NCBI GenBank assembly: GCA_025923195.1
Contig: JAICGJ010000024.1
Span: forward strand, 1 to 43,092
Length of the DNA stretch: 43,092 bases
Direction of reading: 5' to 3'
From: Chryseolinea sp.
Lineage (GTDB): Bacteria > Bacteroidota > Bacteroidia > Cytophagales > Cyclobacteriaceae
Below the pieces are notes generated by a model. That model did not search any database and was not told where the DNA came from. It was given only the letters and a program-made list of their open reading frames with translations. Made by a program: the position numbers and the translations under genes. This document shows, piece after piece, positions 8,013-15,901 of the stretch (position 1 is the stretch's first letter; every line of letters begins with the position of its first letter).

Positions 8013-8819
8013 TTAACCTTTCACAACATTCCCAATAACTTGCATGGTTTCCATTGTGGGACTTGATTTGCCGCCTCTAGGCTCGATGGTTACCGCAAAT
8101 GCAGCTGCGCCTGGCTGCACTTCCTTCATCTTCATCAGTCCAGCAAAATTTCCGTCAAATACACCCACATCAACAGGTTTGCCATCAATAATCGCCCAAA
8201 GTTGGTACTGATTCTCCTGTGCGAGTTCTTTCATGCCCTTAATACTCAAATACGCCTCCCTGGTAGCTTCGTTCCAATAAACAGAGGCAATCGAGCCAGG
8301 CGCATTTGCCGTCCCTTTCATGACAACCCTGTTAAATGCAGGATTATTCATGATATTCAAGTCTTTTTCAATTTGATCCAATCGCTCGTTTACAGTATTA
8401 TAATCCTGCGCTACACGTTGATTCTGTGCAATGAGGTCCGATAAACTGTTTTCGGTGGCTTTCCATTTCGTCCAGTAGTTGAAAGCCAGATATGAACTTA
8501 CTAATGCAATTGTAACCGCAGCAGCTGCGGCGAATTTCCAGAAGGACACGTCCGATCGTTTCGTATCGAGCTCAACAACCTTGCTTGCACTTCTTCGCGT
8601 GTCAAGGGTAGTAAATAGAGTTGTTTTCGCCGCGGCGCTCGGTTTAATAGCTGCCTTCATCAAGAGCTGCTCCTGCGTCTCTTCAATGAGCGCAAGTTCC
8701 CTTCTTAGAGCAGGATATTGCTGAAGGTTTGTTTCAACTTCCTTGCGTTCCTGTTCAGACAGCTCACCTAATGCATAGGCTTCTAAAATACCCGACGATA
8801 TGTATTCCTCAACGTTCAC
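8013..8819 (-). CDS. Membrane anti-sigma factor (RskA-type)
   Basis: The 268-residue protein has an N-terminal helical anti-sigma-like domain (residues about 1-60, with ALGELSEQERKEVE) that lacks the HxxxCxxC zinc motif of many anti-sigma factors. A single transmembrane helix at about 95-115 (WKFAAAAAVTIALVSSYLAF) is followed by a short coiled coil and a C-terminal RskA-like periplasmic beta domain (YWNEATREAYLSIKGM, then NQYQLWAIIDGKPVDVGVFDG). This is the organisation of anti-sigma-K factors, which hold an ECF sigma factor at the membrane until the periplasmic part is signalled or proteolysed. Its start codon overlaps the sigma-factor stop by 4 bp (8816-8819), so the pair is translationally coupled. 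Confidence 0.88.
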   Translation of the reverse strand: MNVEEYISSGILEAYALGELSEQERKEVETNLQQYPALRRELALIEETQEQLLMKAAIKPSAAAKTTLFTTLDTRRSASKVVELDTKRSDVSFWKFAAAAAVTIALVSSYLAFNYWTKWKATENSLSDLIAQNQRVAQDYNTVNERLDQIEKDLNIMNNPAFNRVVMKGTANAPGSIASVYWNEATREAYLSIKGMKELAQENQYQLWAIIDGKPVDVGVFDGNFAGLMKMKEVQPGAAAFAVTIEPRGGKSSPTMETMQVIGNVVKG

Positions 8820-9418
8820 GCTATTTTCAACAAATTTCTTAATTCTTTCATGGCAAGGCGCATTCGGGTTTTAACTGTCCCCAGGGGCAAATTAAACTCT
8901 TCCGACATTTCCGCCTGTGTATACCCTTTTAAATAATGGTGATCTATTACAAACCGCTGTTCTTCCGGCAGTTTTTGCAGGATCTCCTGAAGGCCAATTC
9001 CCTCCACTTTTAGTTCCGTAAATTCTTTCCTGTCAACTTTACTTACGATATTTTCGATATCGTCAGTTTTTTTGCCCTTGCTAAATTCTTTTGATCGGGT
9101 TTTATCAATGGCCTGGTTCCTTGCGATGTTCAACATCCACGTAAAAAGCTTTCCCTTGGTTGAATCATAGGTATCGATTCGATCCCAGATTTTTAGAAAA
9201 ACATCCTGCAGAATTTCCTCTGCCAATTCCTCCTTCTTAATAATTCTAGTAATAACGCCAAGCAGCGCGCCCGAATAATGATCATATAAATACTCCAAAG
9301 CGCTCCGGTCCCTGCGTTGCAGCGCAACAACCAATGCTTCCTCAGAACTATGTTTATACGCGGCCGGAATAATACAAGAGGTTTTTCTCCACGAAAGTAT
9401 TAAAAAAACACTCGGCAT
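8816..9418 (-). CDS. ECF RNA polymerase sigma factor
   Basis: This is an extracytoplasmic-function sigma-70 family protein of about 200 residues. Region 2 is seen as SALEYLYDHYSGALLG through EILQDVFLKIWDR and FTWMLNIARNQAIDKTR; region 4 as LQKLPEEQRFVIDHHYLKGYTQAEMSE and LPLGTVKTRMRLAMKELR, the helix-turn-helix for the -35 element. I chose ATG 9418; a TTG at 9433 is also in frame, and the first 25 residues are poorly conserved-looking, so the start is uncertain. It is coupled to the anti-sigma gene and is divergent from the DUF4331 operon, whose promoter is a plausible target. A perfect 10-bp dyad covers its start region. Confidence 0.92.
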   Translation of the reverse strand: MPSVFLILSWRKTSCIIPAAYKHSSEEALVVALQRRDRSALEYLYDHYSGALLGVITRIIKKEELAEEILQDVFLKIWDRIDTYDSTKGKLFTWMLNIARNQAIDKTRSKEFSKGKKTDDIENIVSKVDRKEFTELKVEGIGLQEILQKLPEEQRFVIDHHYLKGYTQAEMSEEFNLPLGTVKTRMRLAMKELRNLLKIA

Positions 9419-9438
9419 TTTTTTGTGCCACAAAAAAA
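9418..9438. promoter_or_regulatory. Perfect 10-bp dyad at the sigma-factor start
   Basis: The sequence TTTTTTTGTG, one central C, and CACAAAAAAA is a perfect inverted repeat of 10-bp arms. It lies in the 88-bp gap between the divergent sigma and DUF4331 genes and touches the proposed sigma start codon. It could be an operator or a structured leader of the sigma mRNA. The A/T-rich arms make a chance occurrence possible. Confidence 0.4.
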
Positions 9439-9506
9439 TTATCGGCCAGAAAAATCCAGATCGGTCAGTGGTCTCGTAGGTGATGAAAACAAAACAATAA
9501 ATCGTT

Positions 9507-10175
9507 ATGAGATTAAAGCTTAACCTTAAAACACTTGGTCTTGCACTTGTCGCTATTGTTGCATGTGCAGCCAGTTACCTGATCGCTGCGGATCACATCG
9601 ACTCGCCTGCAGTCACGGGTACAGGATCGGATATTACCGACGTGTATGCCTTTCAAAGTCCCGCCAACGCAAACAATATAGTGTTTGTCGTCAACGTACA
9701 GGGATTGCTCGCCCCGACAGCTACGGCCGCCGCTTCTTTCGATGAAGAAGTAATGATCGAGATTAACATCGACAACTCCGCTACCAAAGACAACACGGAG
9801 GATCTCGTCATACAAGCTGCGTTTGACAATGGAAAAGTAAAAGTGTACGGTCCCGAGGCTCCTATACAAAAGGGCGTGATGAGCACACTGCTCAAATCGA
9901 GTCCTATCGAAGCCAGTATTTCTGCCTACGGTGCCAACCCCATAATCGGCGAAAGCAATGGGATAAAAGTGTTCGCGGGACCGCGCGATGATCCCTTCTT
10001 CTTTGACTTGAACCAATTTAAGGCCATCATAGGAGGAACGGCAACCTCCTTTAATAACCCTGGAACAGATGCTTTTGCCGGCACAAATGTTCTCGCACTA
10101 GTCATAGAGGTTCCCAAGTCTATGCTCGGCTCAGGGTCAATCAACATCTGGGCAACCTCCAATCGTGAAATGTAA
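9507..10175 (+). CDS. DUF4331-family secreted protein (N-terminal-type half)
   Basis: The 222-residue protein has a signal peptide (residues 1-26, ending near LIAADHI) and a DUF4331-like body: HIDSPAVTGTGSDITDVYAFQSP at the mature N terminus, then EEVMIEINIDNS and FAGPRDDPFFFDLNQFKAI. These correspond to the N-terminal and middle parts of longer DUF4331 proteins; the C-terminal part is encoded separately by the next gene, 17 bp downstream. The molecular function of DUF4331 is not established. It is the first gene divergent from the ECF sigma/anti-sigma pair, so it is probably part of that regulon. The start ATG is preceded by an A-rich leader rather than a Shine-Dalgarno, as is usual in this phylum. 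Confidence 0.87.
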   Translation: MRLKLNLKTLGLALVAIVACAASYLIAADHIDSPAVTGTGSDITDVYAFQSPANANNIVFVVNVQGLLAPTATAAASFDEEVMIEINIDNSATKDNTEDLVIQAAFDNGKVKVYGPEAPIQKGVMSTLLKSSPIEASISAYGANPIIGESNGIKVFAGPRDDPFFFDLNQFKAIIGGTATSFNNPGTDAFAGTNVLALVIEVPKSMLGSGSINIWATSNREM

Positions 10176-10192
10176 AACTTGAAAAAAAATAA

Positions 10193-10732
10193 ATGATGAA
10201 AACCACTTTGAAATATTTATCTATGATCGCATTTCTCGGGATGGTAATAACATTTACCGCGTGCGACGACGATGATGACAACGATATGCCTGTTAACATT
10301 ATATATGAACAGGAAGATCAGATGGCAAGGCCTGCAATTAATACTGTATTCGTCTCAACAGGGGAAAAGGATATTTTCAATACCACACCTCCAGCGGAGC
10401 AGGGCGCTGCATTTGCAACTAAGTTCAACGATAAACTACTTGCTTTGAATCCGGGCTATACAACAAATCTGCTTGGACTCGATGCAGCAACCTTCACAGG
10501 CGTACTGGCAACTGATGTTTTGACAGTATCATTGAATGCGCCGACAACTTTCTACGATGGAACCAACGTGTTGACTGGACGCAAACTAGAAGATGATGTC
10601 ATTACGGTCGAACTAATCCTGCTCTTCGGTGGACCGGATGCGATGTCCAATCCTGGTCTTACTGACGACCATGTTGATGCGAACGACAAGTCTTTTTCCG
10701 ATTCATTTCCATACCTGGCTTCTCCACATTAA
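10193..10732 (+). CDS. DUF4331-like lipoprotein (C-terminal-type half)
   Basis: The 179-residue protein has a lipoprotein signal peptide with FTAC at residues 21-24, followed by an acidic DDDDDND linker typical of Bacteroidota lipoproteins. The body contains QMARPAINTVFVSTGEKD, GRKLEDDVITVELIL, and NPGLTDDHVDANDKSF...FPYLASPH, which match the C-terminal part of long DUF4331 proteins. With the preceding secreted protein it makes a split DUF4331 pair, probably acting together at the cell envelope. A second Met directly after the first gives two equivalent starts (10193 and 10196). The following 74-bp gap contains a long hairpin. Confidence 0.85.
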   Translation: MMKTTLKYLSMIAFLGMVITFTACDDDDDNDMPVNIIYEQEDQMARPAINTVFVSTGEKDIFNTTPPAEQGAAFATKFNDKLLALNPGYTTNLLGLDAATFTGVLATDVLTVSLNAPTTFYDGTNVLTGRKLEDDVITVELILLFGGPDAMSNPGLTDDHVDANDKSFSDSFPYLASPH

Positions 10733-10740
10733 AATTCAAA

Positions 10741-10791
10741 TTCTGCTTTGCATCTCCGTGTCTAAATATTCTAGGGGATGCAAAGTCAGAA
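10741..10791 (+). promoter_or_regulatory. Long intergenic hairpin
   Basis: Outer arms TTCTG (10741-10745) and CAGAA (10787-10791) and inner arms CTTTGCATCTCC (10746-10757) and GGGGATGCAAAG (10774-10785) form a 17-bp stem with one G-U pair, one bulged T (10786) and a 16-nt loop. It sits between the second DUF4331 gene and the TPR lipoprotein gene. No U-tract follows, so it is not a textbook terminator. It could be an mRNA processing or stability element setting different levels for the two halves of the operon. Confidence 0.6.
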
Positions 10792-10806
10792 CTTCAAAAC
10801 CCTTTT

Positions 10807-12093
10807 ATGAAAATTACATCCCTCTTGATGATAGCCGTTTTACTGAGCGCTTGCAGCGACCGCGGGCAATCGGTTACAGATTTTAAAGACTATGAATCAT
10901 ATCTTAGTTTGAGCCAGGCTGTTTCTTCCGGTCCTGTCAACGAGGAACTAAAGTTCTGGAGCGACCGGTTGAAGAAAAACAACGACGACGCGTCCTTAAT
11001 CAAACTTGGTGCACTCTATTCGGAACTATTTAAAGAAACGGGACTCGCCGAGCATATCGTGCTCTCCGACAGTTTATATAAGGAGGCACAAAAAAGAAAT
11101 GCTGAAGGGCTGGTTGAAATTTATCAAGCTCTTGCCGCCAATGCTATCTCTCAGCATAAATTCCAAGATGCAAAAGAATATGCAGAAAAAGCGCTTAGCC
11201 TCAAGGATAAAAAGTCGGCTTCCCTCCTGCTTCTCGCAGATGTCTCCCTGGAAATAGGAGACTACGCCAGGGCCAATCAAATCCTTCGGCAGTTTAAGAA
11301 TAAGCGCTCCTTCGCATACCTCATCCGAAAGGCAAAAGTCAAAGACCACGAGGGAATGCTGGATAGCGCTATTGTTTGCATGGAACAAGCCTATCATCGA
11401 GTCAGAGGAAATAAAGCATTGTCGCAATGGGCTCTTTCGAACCTGGCCGACATGTACGGCCATGCGGGCCGGATTGAGGATTCATACGCTGTATACCTCA
11501 ATGTTTTGAGAAACCATCCTTCAGATGACTATAGCTTGAAGGGTATAGCCTGGATTGCGCTTTCACACGATAAGAAGATTAAGGATGCCAAAAGAATCGT
11601 TAACACACTGGCTGCACGCAATCGGATGCCAGAGCTTCATTTGATCCTAGCAGAGATTGCTCACCTGGAAGGGAACACACTCGAAAAGGCGAACCAATTG
11701 AAAAAGTTTCGTTCACTCGCTTCTGTACCCGCCTATAGACCGATGTATATGAAGTACCTGGCTTTGCTGGAAGCAGAGGAATTTAACAATGCAAGCGCAG
11801 CCGTTTCAATGGCGGTTGAGGAAATTAACAACAGGTCAACGCCCCAATCCTTCGACCTACTTGCCTGGGGCTACTATCATCAGAACAAATTTAAAGAGGC
11901 GTTCGAAGTTGCTACGAAGCATGTAGAAAATCAGACGTTTGAGCCTGAAGCCTTTTACCATCTTGGAATGATTTATCACGCGAATGGTAATCATGAAAAG
12001 GGTGATCAATATCTTAAGGAGGCTTTGAAATGCCGTTTTGAACTTGGCCCTTCAACCACTGCTAAAATCGCAGCCGCTATTGAAAGTTTATGA
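10807..12093 (+). CDS. TPR-repeat lipoprotein
   Basis: The 428-residue protein has a short lipoprotein signal peptide with LLSAC (Cys16) and then helical TPR-like repeats. Clear units include FQDAKEYAEKALSLKDKKS, DYARANQILRQFKNK, RIEDSYAVYLNVLRNHPSD and the C-terminal FKEAFEVATKHVEN...PEAFYHLGMIYHANGNHEKG. It probably anchors in the envelope and mediates protein contacts. It shares the plus-strand gene series with the DUF4331 pair and overlaps the following His-rich gene by 4 bp, so it is translationally coupled to it. No enzymatic motif is visible. Confidence 0.85.
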   Translation: MKITSLLMIAVLLSACSDRGQSVTDFKDYESYLSLSQAVSSGPVNEELKFWSDRLKKNNDDASLIKLGALYSELFKETGLAEHIVLSDSLYKEAQKRNAEGLVEIYQALAANAISQHKFQDAKEYAEKALSLKDKKSASLLLLADVSLEIGDYARANQILRQFKNKRSFAYLIRKAKVKDHEGMLDSAIVCMEQAYHRVRGNKALSQWALSNLADMYGHAGRIEDSYAVYLNVLRNHPSDDYSLKGIAWIALSHDKKIKDAKRIVNTLAARNRMPELHLILAEIAHLEGNTLEKANQLKKFRSLASVPAYRPMYMKYLALLEAEEFNNASAAVSMAVEEINNRSTPQSFDLLAWGYYHQNKFKEAFEVATKHVENQTFEPEAFYHLGMIYHANGNHEKGDQYLKEALKCRFELGPSTTAKIAAAIESL

Positions 12094-12443
12094 CTCTCCG
12101 TCACGTCACCATATTGCTACTAATTATTTATGGTACCGCTTTACTAAGCTTTAGTTTGTGGGAAACTGGTCATTCTATTTTACATGCATTCAAGAGTTCT
12201 CTTCATCATCATGCCAATGGCCATCACCACAAGGCCCAAGATCACCATGGTATGATTGTCGTAGATCATTCTAATACTGACGATCCCAATTTAATCTATT
12301 CTACAAATTGTTATTTCTTATTTTTTGAAGTTTGCACACTGTCGCTTAAGCGCCCTAATATTTTGCACCAGCAGTTTTCCGAGCCTGAAACAAAATTGCT
12401 CTCAGCGATCAATCCGTTTTTTGTACCTCCTCCCAACTTATGA
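12090..12443 (+). CDS. Histidine-rich small membrane protein
   Basis: The 117-residue protein has an N-terminal membrane segment or uncleaved signal (ILLLIIYGTALLSFSLW). A histidine-rich stretch follows, with eleven His between residues 28 and 60 in clusters HHH, HHH and HH. The C-terminal part is short and ends in PPPNL. I do not recognise a named family. The His clusters suggest binding of a transition metal such as Ni, Zn or Cu on the periplasmic side. Its start overlaps the stop of the TPR lipoprotein (ATGA), and a TonB-dependent receptor follows after 140 bp. Both facts fit a small accessory protein of an uptake locus, which is an inference. Confidence 0.75.
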   Translation: MTLRHVTILLLIIYGTALLSFSLWETGHSILHAFKSSLHHHANGHHHKAQDHHGMIVVDHSNTDDPNLIYSTNCYFLFFEVCTLSLKRPNILHQQFSEPETKLLSAINPFFVPPPNL

Positions 12444-12493
12444 GAATTCTTCAACCTTGATTTCACCGGAGCTCACATCGGTAAGATTCAAAA

Positions 12494-12545
12494 TTTCTTG
12501 ATTCTACAACGAATCAGAAAGTAATAATCATACGGCGATTATCAC
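12494..12545 (+). promoter_or_regulatory. Two consecutive hairpins in the TonB-receptor leader
   Basis: Hairpin one pairs TTTCTTGATTC (12494-12504) with GAATCAGAAA (12511-12520), with one bulged T and loop TACAAC. Hairpin two pairs GTAATAATC (12521-12529) with GATTATCAC (12537-12545), with one mismatch and a 7-nt loop. They lie back to back 39 bp before the receptor start. A cis-regulatory leader or a partial terminator is possible, but no U-tract follows either stem. Confidence 0.4.
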
Positions 12546-12583
12546 TCAGAAACATATTAAAATAATTATTTCTACGAATTGTT

Positions 12584-14821
12584 ATGAAAAGGATTCTCTT
12601 CACAATTAGCATTGTCATCACTTCATTCGCCGCAGGAGCACAGGGTAACATTACAGGGCAGATACTGGATGTGCATAACAAGGCGCTTACCGGAGCTCAC
12701 GTATTCCTCAAAGAAAAGAATATTGGCGCCATTGTCAACGAGTCGGGAAACTTCCGCCTAAAAGGCCTTGATCCAGGCAGGTATACAGTCGTCGTGTCTT
12801 TTATAGGCTATGAAACTTTGACTCAAAGCGTGGATATTACTAACGGGGCGACTACTATTGTCAACCTTAAACTTACCCACAGTAATATCGAACTGAAGGA
12901 TTTGATAATCAGCGCCGTTGCAGAACGGCCTGTGAATACCCTTAGCCCAATCGATATTAACCTTCGGCCGACAAATACATCACAAGATATTCTGAGGATG
13001 GTACCCGGTCTTTTTATTGCCCAACACGCCGGAGGTGGCAAGGCGGAACAGATTTTTTTGCGAGGCTTCGACATTGATCACGGGACGGATCTCAGTATGG
13101 AGGTTGACGGACTGCCGGTGAATATGGTATCGCATGCACACGGACAAGGATACTCCGATTTGCATTTTGTAATACCGGAAATGATCAACTATGTGAATTT
13201 CGATAAAGGACCCTATTACGCCGAAAAGGGTGATTTCACTACTGCCGGATTCGTTGACTTCCAAACCAAAAATGTTCTGGAGGAAAATTTTGTCAAAATG
13301 GAAGGAGCCCAATTCGGAACTTTGAGGACAGTTGCGGGTGTCAAGCTATTTTCAGGGGAACAGGACCTAAGTACTGGTTATCTAGGTGCAGAATTTTTTC
13401 GAACGGATGGCTTTGTGGAGAGTCCCCAGAATTTCAACAGGTTTAACATCGTGTCAAAAGTTTCAACGCAGCTAAATGATAATGACAACCTTACCATTGG
13501 CGCCTCATTCTTTACAAGCCGATGGGACGCGTCAGGCCAAATTCCAACGCGTCTCGTCGAGGATGGAACCATCACCAGGTTTGGCTCAATCGACGACACG
13601 GAAGGAGGAGAGACAACCCGAGCGAACCTCTTTCTCAAACATACGCATCAATTTCGAAACGGCGCATACTTAAGGCAACAAGCATATGCTGTGCGTTACA
13701 GATTTAATTTGTATTCCAACTTCACTTTTTACTTGAATGATCAGCTAAATGGAGATCAGATCAGGCAAAAGGAGTCCAGGATGATTTACGGTTACAAATC
13801 CAATTACAATTCCGGTGGACAACTCTTTGGGAAACCTTTCACAACTGATATCGGCGTCGGATTTCGGCTTGACGACATCCATGATATTTCTCTATCAAAC
13901 ACTGTAGAAAGAAGATCCTTGAGTGACGTTCGCCGCGGCGATATTACAGAGGGAAATCTTAACGCTTACGTAAGCGAAACATTATCACTTTCAGAAAAAT
14001 GGTCTGTCAATGGAGCCTTGCGATTTGATTATTTCTCTTTCGACTACGATGACGCTTTGGGATCTTCAAACAAATCTGTGGGAAAGCCGATTGTTAGTCC
14101 GAAGCTTAACGTGAACTATCAATTGAATTCAAGCACGCAATTATACGTTCGCACTGGGCTTGGATTTCATTCTAACGACGCTCGTGTGGTGACACAGCAG
14201 GGTGGTCAGCAGATCTTGCCGAGGGCTTACGGGGCTGATCTTGGAATCAACACAAAGCTAACAGGCGGGCTATTTGTCCATGTGGCCGTTTGGGGGCTGG
14301 CACTCAATCAGGAATTCGTATACGTGGGGGACGAAGGGATTGTTGAGCCCAGCGGCCGAAGCAGGCGTGCGGGCATCGATCTTTCAATGCGCTATGAAAT
14401 TCTTCCTGGACTGTTTCTTGATAGTGATCTGAACATCACGAAACCGGAGGCGCGAGATGAACCTGAAGGTCAGAACTATATTCCCCTGGCACCTACTGTA
14501 TCAAGCATAGGAGGTGTTTCCTATAAAATGAAAAATGGTTTAAACGGAACGCTGCGCTATCGTTATATAGGTGATAGGGCCGCAAATGAAGACAAGAGCG
14601 TAATCGCAAGAGGATATTTTTTGGCTGATGCTGTCATCAACTACACGCATAAAAGATTTGAAATTGGCTTGTCTGCTGAAAATATTTTTGATATCGATTG
14701 GAACGAAGCGCAATTTGATACGGAATCAAGGTTGATTTCAGAAGACGAATCCGTTTCAGAGATTCACTTTACACCCGGAACACCATTGTTTCTTAAAATG
14801 AAATTGAGTTTCTTTTTCTAG
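12584..14821 (+). CDS. TonB-dependent outer-membrane receptor
   Basis: The 745-residue protein has a signal peptide (residues 1-19), a carboxypeptidase-regulatory-like beta domain (about 22-98, GQILDVHNKALTGAHVFLKE through GYETLTQSVDI), a plug domain (about 115-230) and a 22-strand-type barrel ending in the aromatic FLKMKLSFFF. The plug carries GFDIDHGTDLSMEVDGLPVN and the unusual SHAHGQGYSDLH, giving His166, His184, His186 and His194 close together. It should import or sense a ligand in a TonB-dependent manner. The His-rich neighbour and plug histidines make a metal or metal chelate a reasonable guess, not a demonstrated substrate. It is the last gene of the sigma-linked plus-strand series. 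Confidence 0.92.
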   Translation: MKRILFTISIVITSFAAGAQGNITGQILDVHNKALTGAHVFLKEKNIGAIVNESGNFRLKGLDPGRYTVVVSFIGYETLTQSVDITNGATTIVNLKLTHSNIELKDLIISAVAERPVNTLSPIDINLRPTNTSQDILRMVPGLFIAQHAGGGKAEQIFLRGFDIDHGTDLSMEVDGLPVNMVSHAHGQGYSDLHFVIPEMINYVNFDKGPYYAEKGDFTTAGFVDFQTKNVLEENFVKMEGAQFGTLRTVAGVKLFSGEQDLSTGYLGAEFFRTDGFVESPQNFNRFNIVSKVSTQLNDNDNLTIGASFFTSRWDASGQIPTRLVEDGTITRFGSIDDTEGGETTRANLFLKHTHQFRNGAYLRQQAYAVRYRFNLYSNFTFYLNDQLNGDQIRQKESRMIYGYKSNYNSGGQLFGKPFTTDIGVGFRLDDIHDISLSNTVERRSLSDVRRGDITEGNLNAYVSETLSLSEKWSVNGALRFDYFSFDYDDALGSSNKSVGKPIVSPKLNVNYQLNSSTQLYVRTGLGFHSNDARVVTQQGGQQILPRAYGADLGINTKLTGGLFVHVAVWGLALNQEFVYVGDEGIVEPSGRSRRAGIDLSMRYEILPGLFLDSDLNITKPEARDEPEGQNYIPLAPTVSSIGGVSYKMKNGLNGTLRYRYIGDRAANEDKSVIARGYFLADAVINYTHKRFEIGLSAENIFDIDWNEAQFDTESRLISEDESVSEIHFTPGTPLFLKMKLSFFF

Positions 14822-14889
14822 GAGACATAACGGCGTTGGAATTCGTAACCAATGACGGTCCTTTTTTTTTGCAATCATCTGAACCAGGC

Positions 14890-15666
14890 CTACTTGGTGA
14901 CCACTAAGAATAAGTCTAATGCATTGGTTGGATCCTCCACTAATAAATAATCCTCATGGTGAATGTTCGTGACAAGTCGATCGTCGTTTGATTGGAGTTT
15001 GTTTCTGTTCCAGCGATTTAAGATTTCGTATGGAATTTTAAGCAACGATGAGGGTAAGCGGTACTGAAGGTTCAAAATATCGAATTGAGTGATGCGCTTC
15101 ACAAATTGCTTGTTCTTCTCATAATAGCTCATCACTTTATCGTTTCCTGTAATCCCTTTTAACTCCACTCTCGAAAAAATCGGTGCCGCGAGACTTTGTA
15201 ATTGGTCCGGGAGATATTCGCGTATATGCCAGGGGTTCCTCGTCAGTGACATACTTCGGTTGGGTGTCGTGAGGAGTGCCATTCCGCCGGGTTTTAGCAC
15301 GCGATGAATTTCTTTCAAGAATAAAAGGTCATCCTGGATATGTTCTATTACCTGAAAACTGACCACGCTGTCATATGCATTATCCCGGAGTTCGCCTAGA
15401 GGTGGAATATTCATGCTCAGGAACCTCACAGTCGGGTATTTCAACCTGAGGTTTAGTATCACATCCTTTAATTTATCCACTGCTGTAAAGCTGGTTGCCG
15501 ATTGTAACAGCAGTCCAATCCCTCTGCCTTCTCCACAGCCCACTTCAAGAACGTCTCCATAAACATAGTCTCTCGCAATCACGTACGCCTTAAATAACCT
15601 TTGATGAATAGGGTTATCCGATCTGATTTGTTCACTCGTGATTTCTGTGGTATACACTTTGGCCAT
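14890..15666 (-). CDS. Class I SAM-dependent methyltransferase
   Basis: The 258-residue protein has a Rossmann methyltransferase core. Motif I is DVLEVGCGEGRGIGLL, with a following acidic segment FTAVDKL. The post-motifs are YDSVVSFQVIEHIQDD and LKEIHRVLKPGGMALLTTPN, typical of the Methyltransf_11/UbiE-like group. The C-terminal part is likely substrate-specific and is not recognisable, so the substrate is unknown. The gene stands alone, convergent with the TonB-receptor gene. A TAATTTTG box lies on the minus strand at 15682-15675, only 8 nt before the ATG, which would give a very short leader. Confidence 0.88.
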   Translation of the reverse strand: MAKVYTTEITSEQIRSDNPIHQRLFKAYVIARDYVYGDVLEVGCGEGRGIGLLLQSATSFTAVDKLKDVILNLRLKYPTVRFLSMNIPPLGELRDNAYDSVVSFQVIEHIQDDLLFLKEIHRVLKPGGMALLTTPNRSMSLTRNPWHIREYLPDQLQSLAAPIFSRVELKGITGNDKVMSYYEKNKQFVKRITQFDILNLQYRLPSSLLKIPYEILNRWNRNKLQSNDDRLVTNIHHEDYLLVEDPTNALDLFLVVTK

Positions 15667-15674
15667 ATGGGCAG

Positions 15675-15682
15675 CAAAATTA
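15675..15682 (-). promoter_or_regulatory. Candidate -7 promoter box for the methyltransferase gene
   Basis: On the minus strand the sequence reads TAATTTTG, matching the Bacteroidota sigma-70 -7 consensus TAnnTTTG. It lies 8 nt upstream of the ATG at 15666. No good -33 TTG is seen at the usual distance, so the call is tentative. Confidence 0.35.
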
Positions 15683-15901
15683 GTAATTTGATCCGTAGAA
15701 TGTCGAATTGGAGGAGCGTAGATACTTCAACCATCGAGCCGCACGACTTGTTTAACTTTAAACGCCAGGAATCTAAAGAACGTAGCATGAGCATACGCTT
15801 AACGACAAATAGGCGTTATCAGTGGAAAAAATACCCTGCTGGCGATGGCTATCGTGACGATCCCTCGTATTTTTACAGAACATCGTTATTTTCACACGCT
15901 G

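Noticed and set aside
14846-14870. T-run after the TonB-receptor gene as an intrinsic terminator
   Set aside because: Nine T follow, but the only preceding stem is 3 bp (ACC/GGT), too weak to call.
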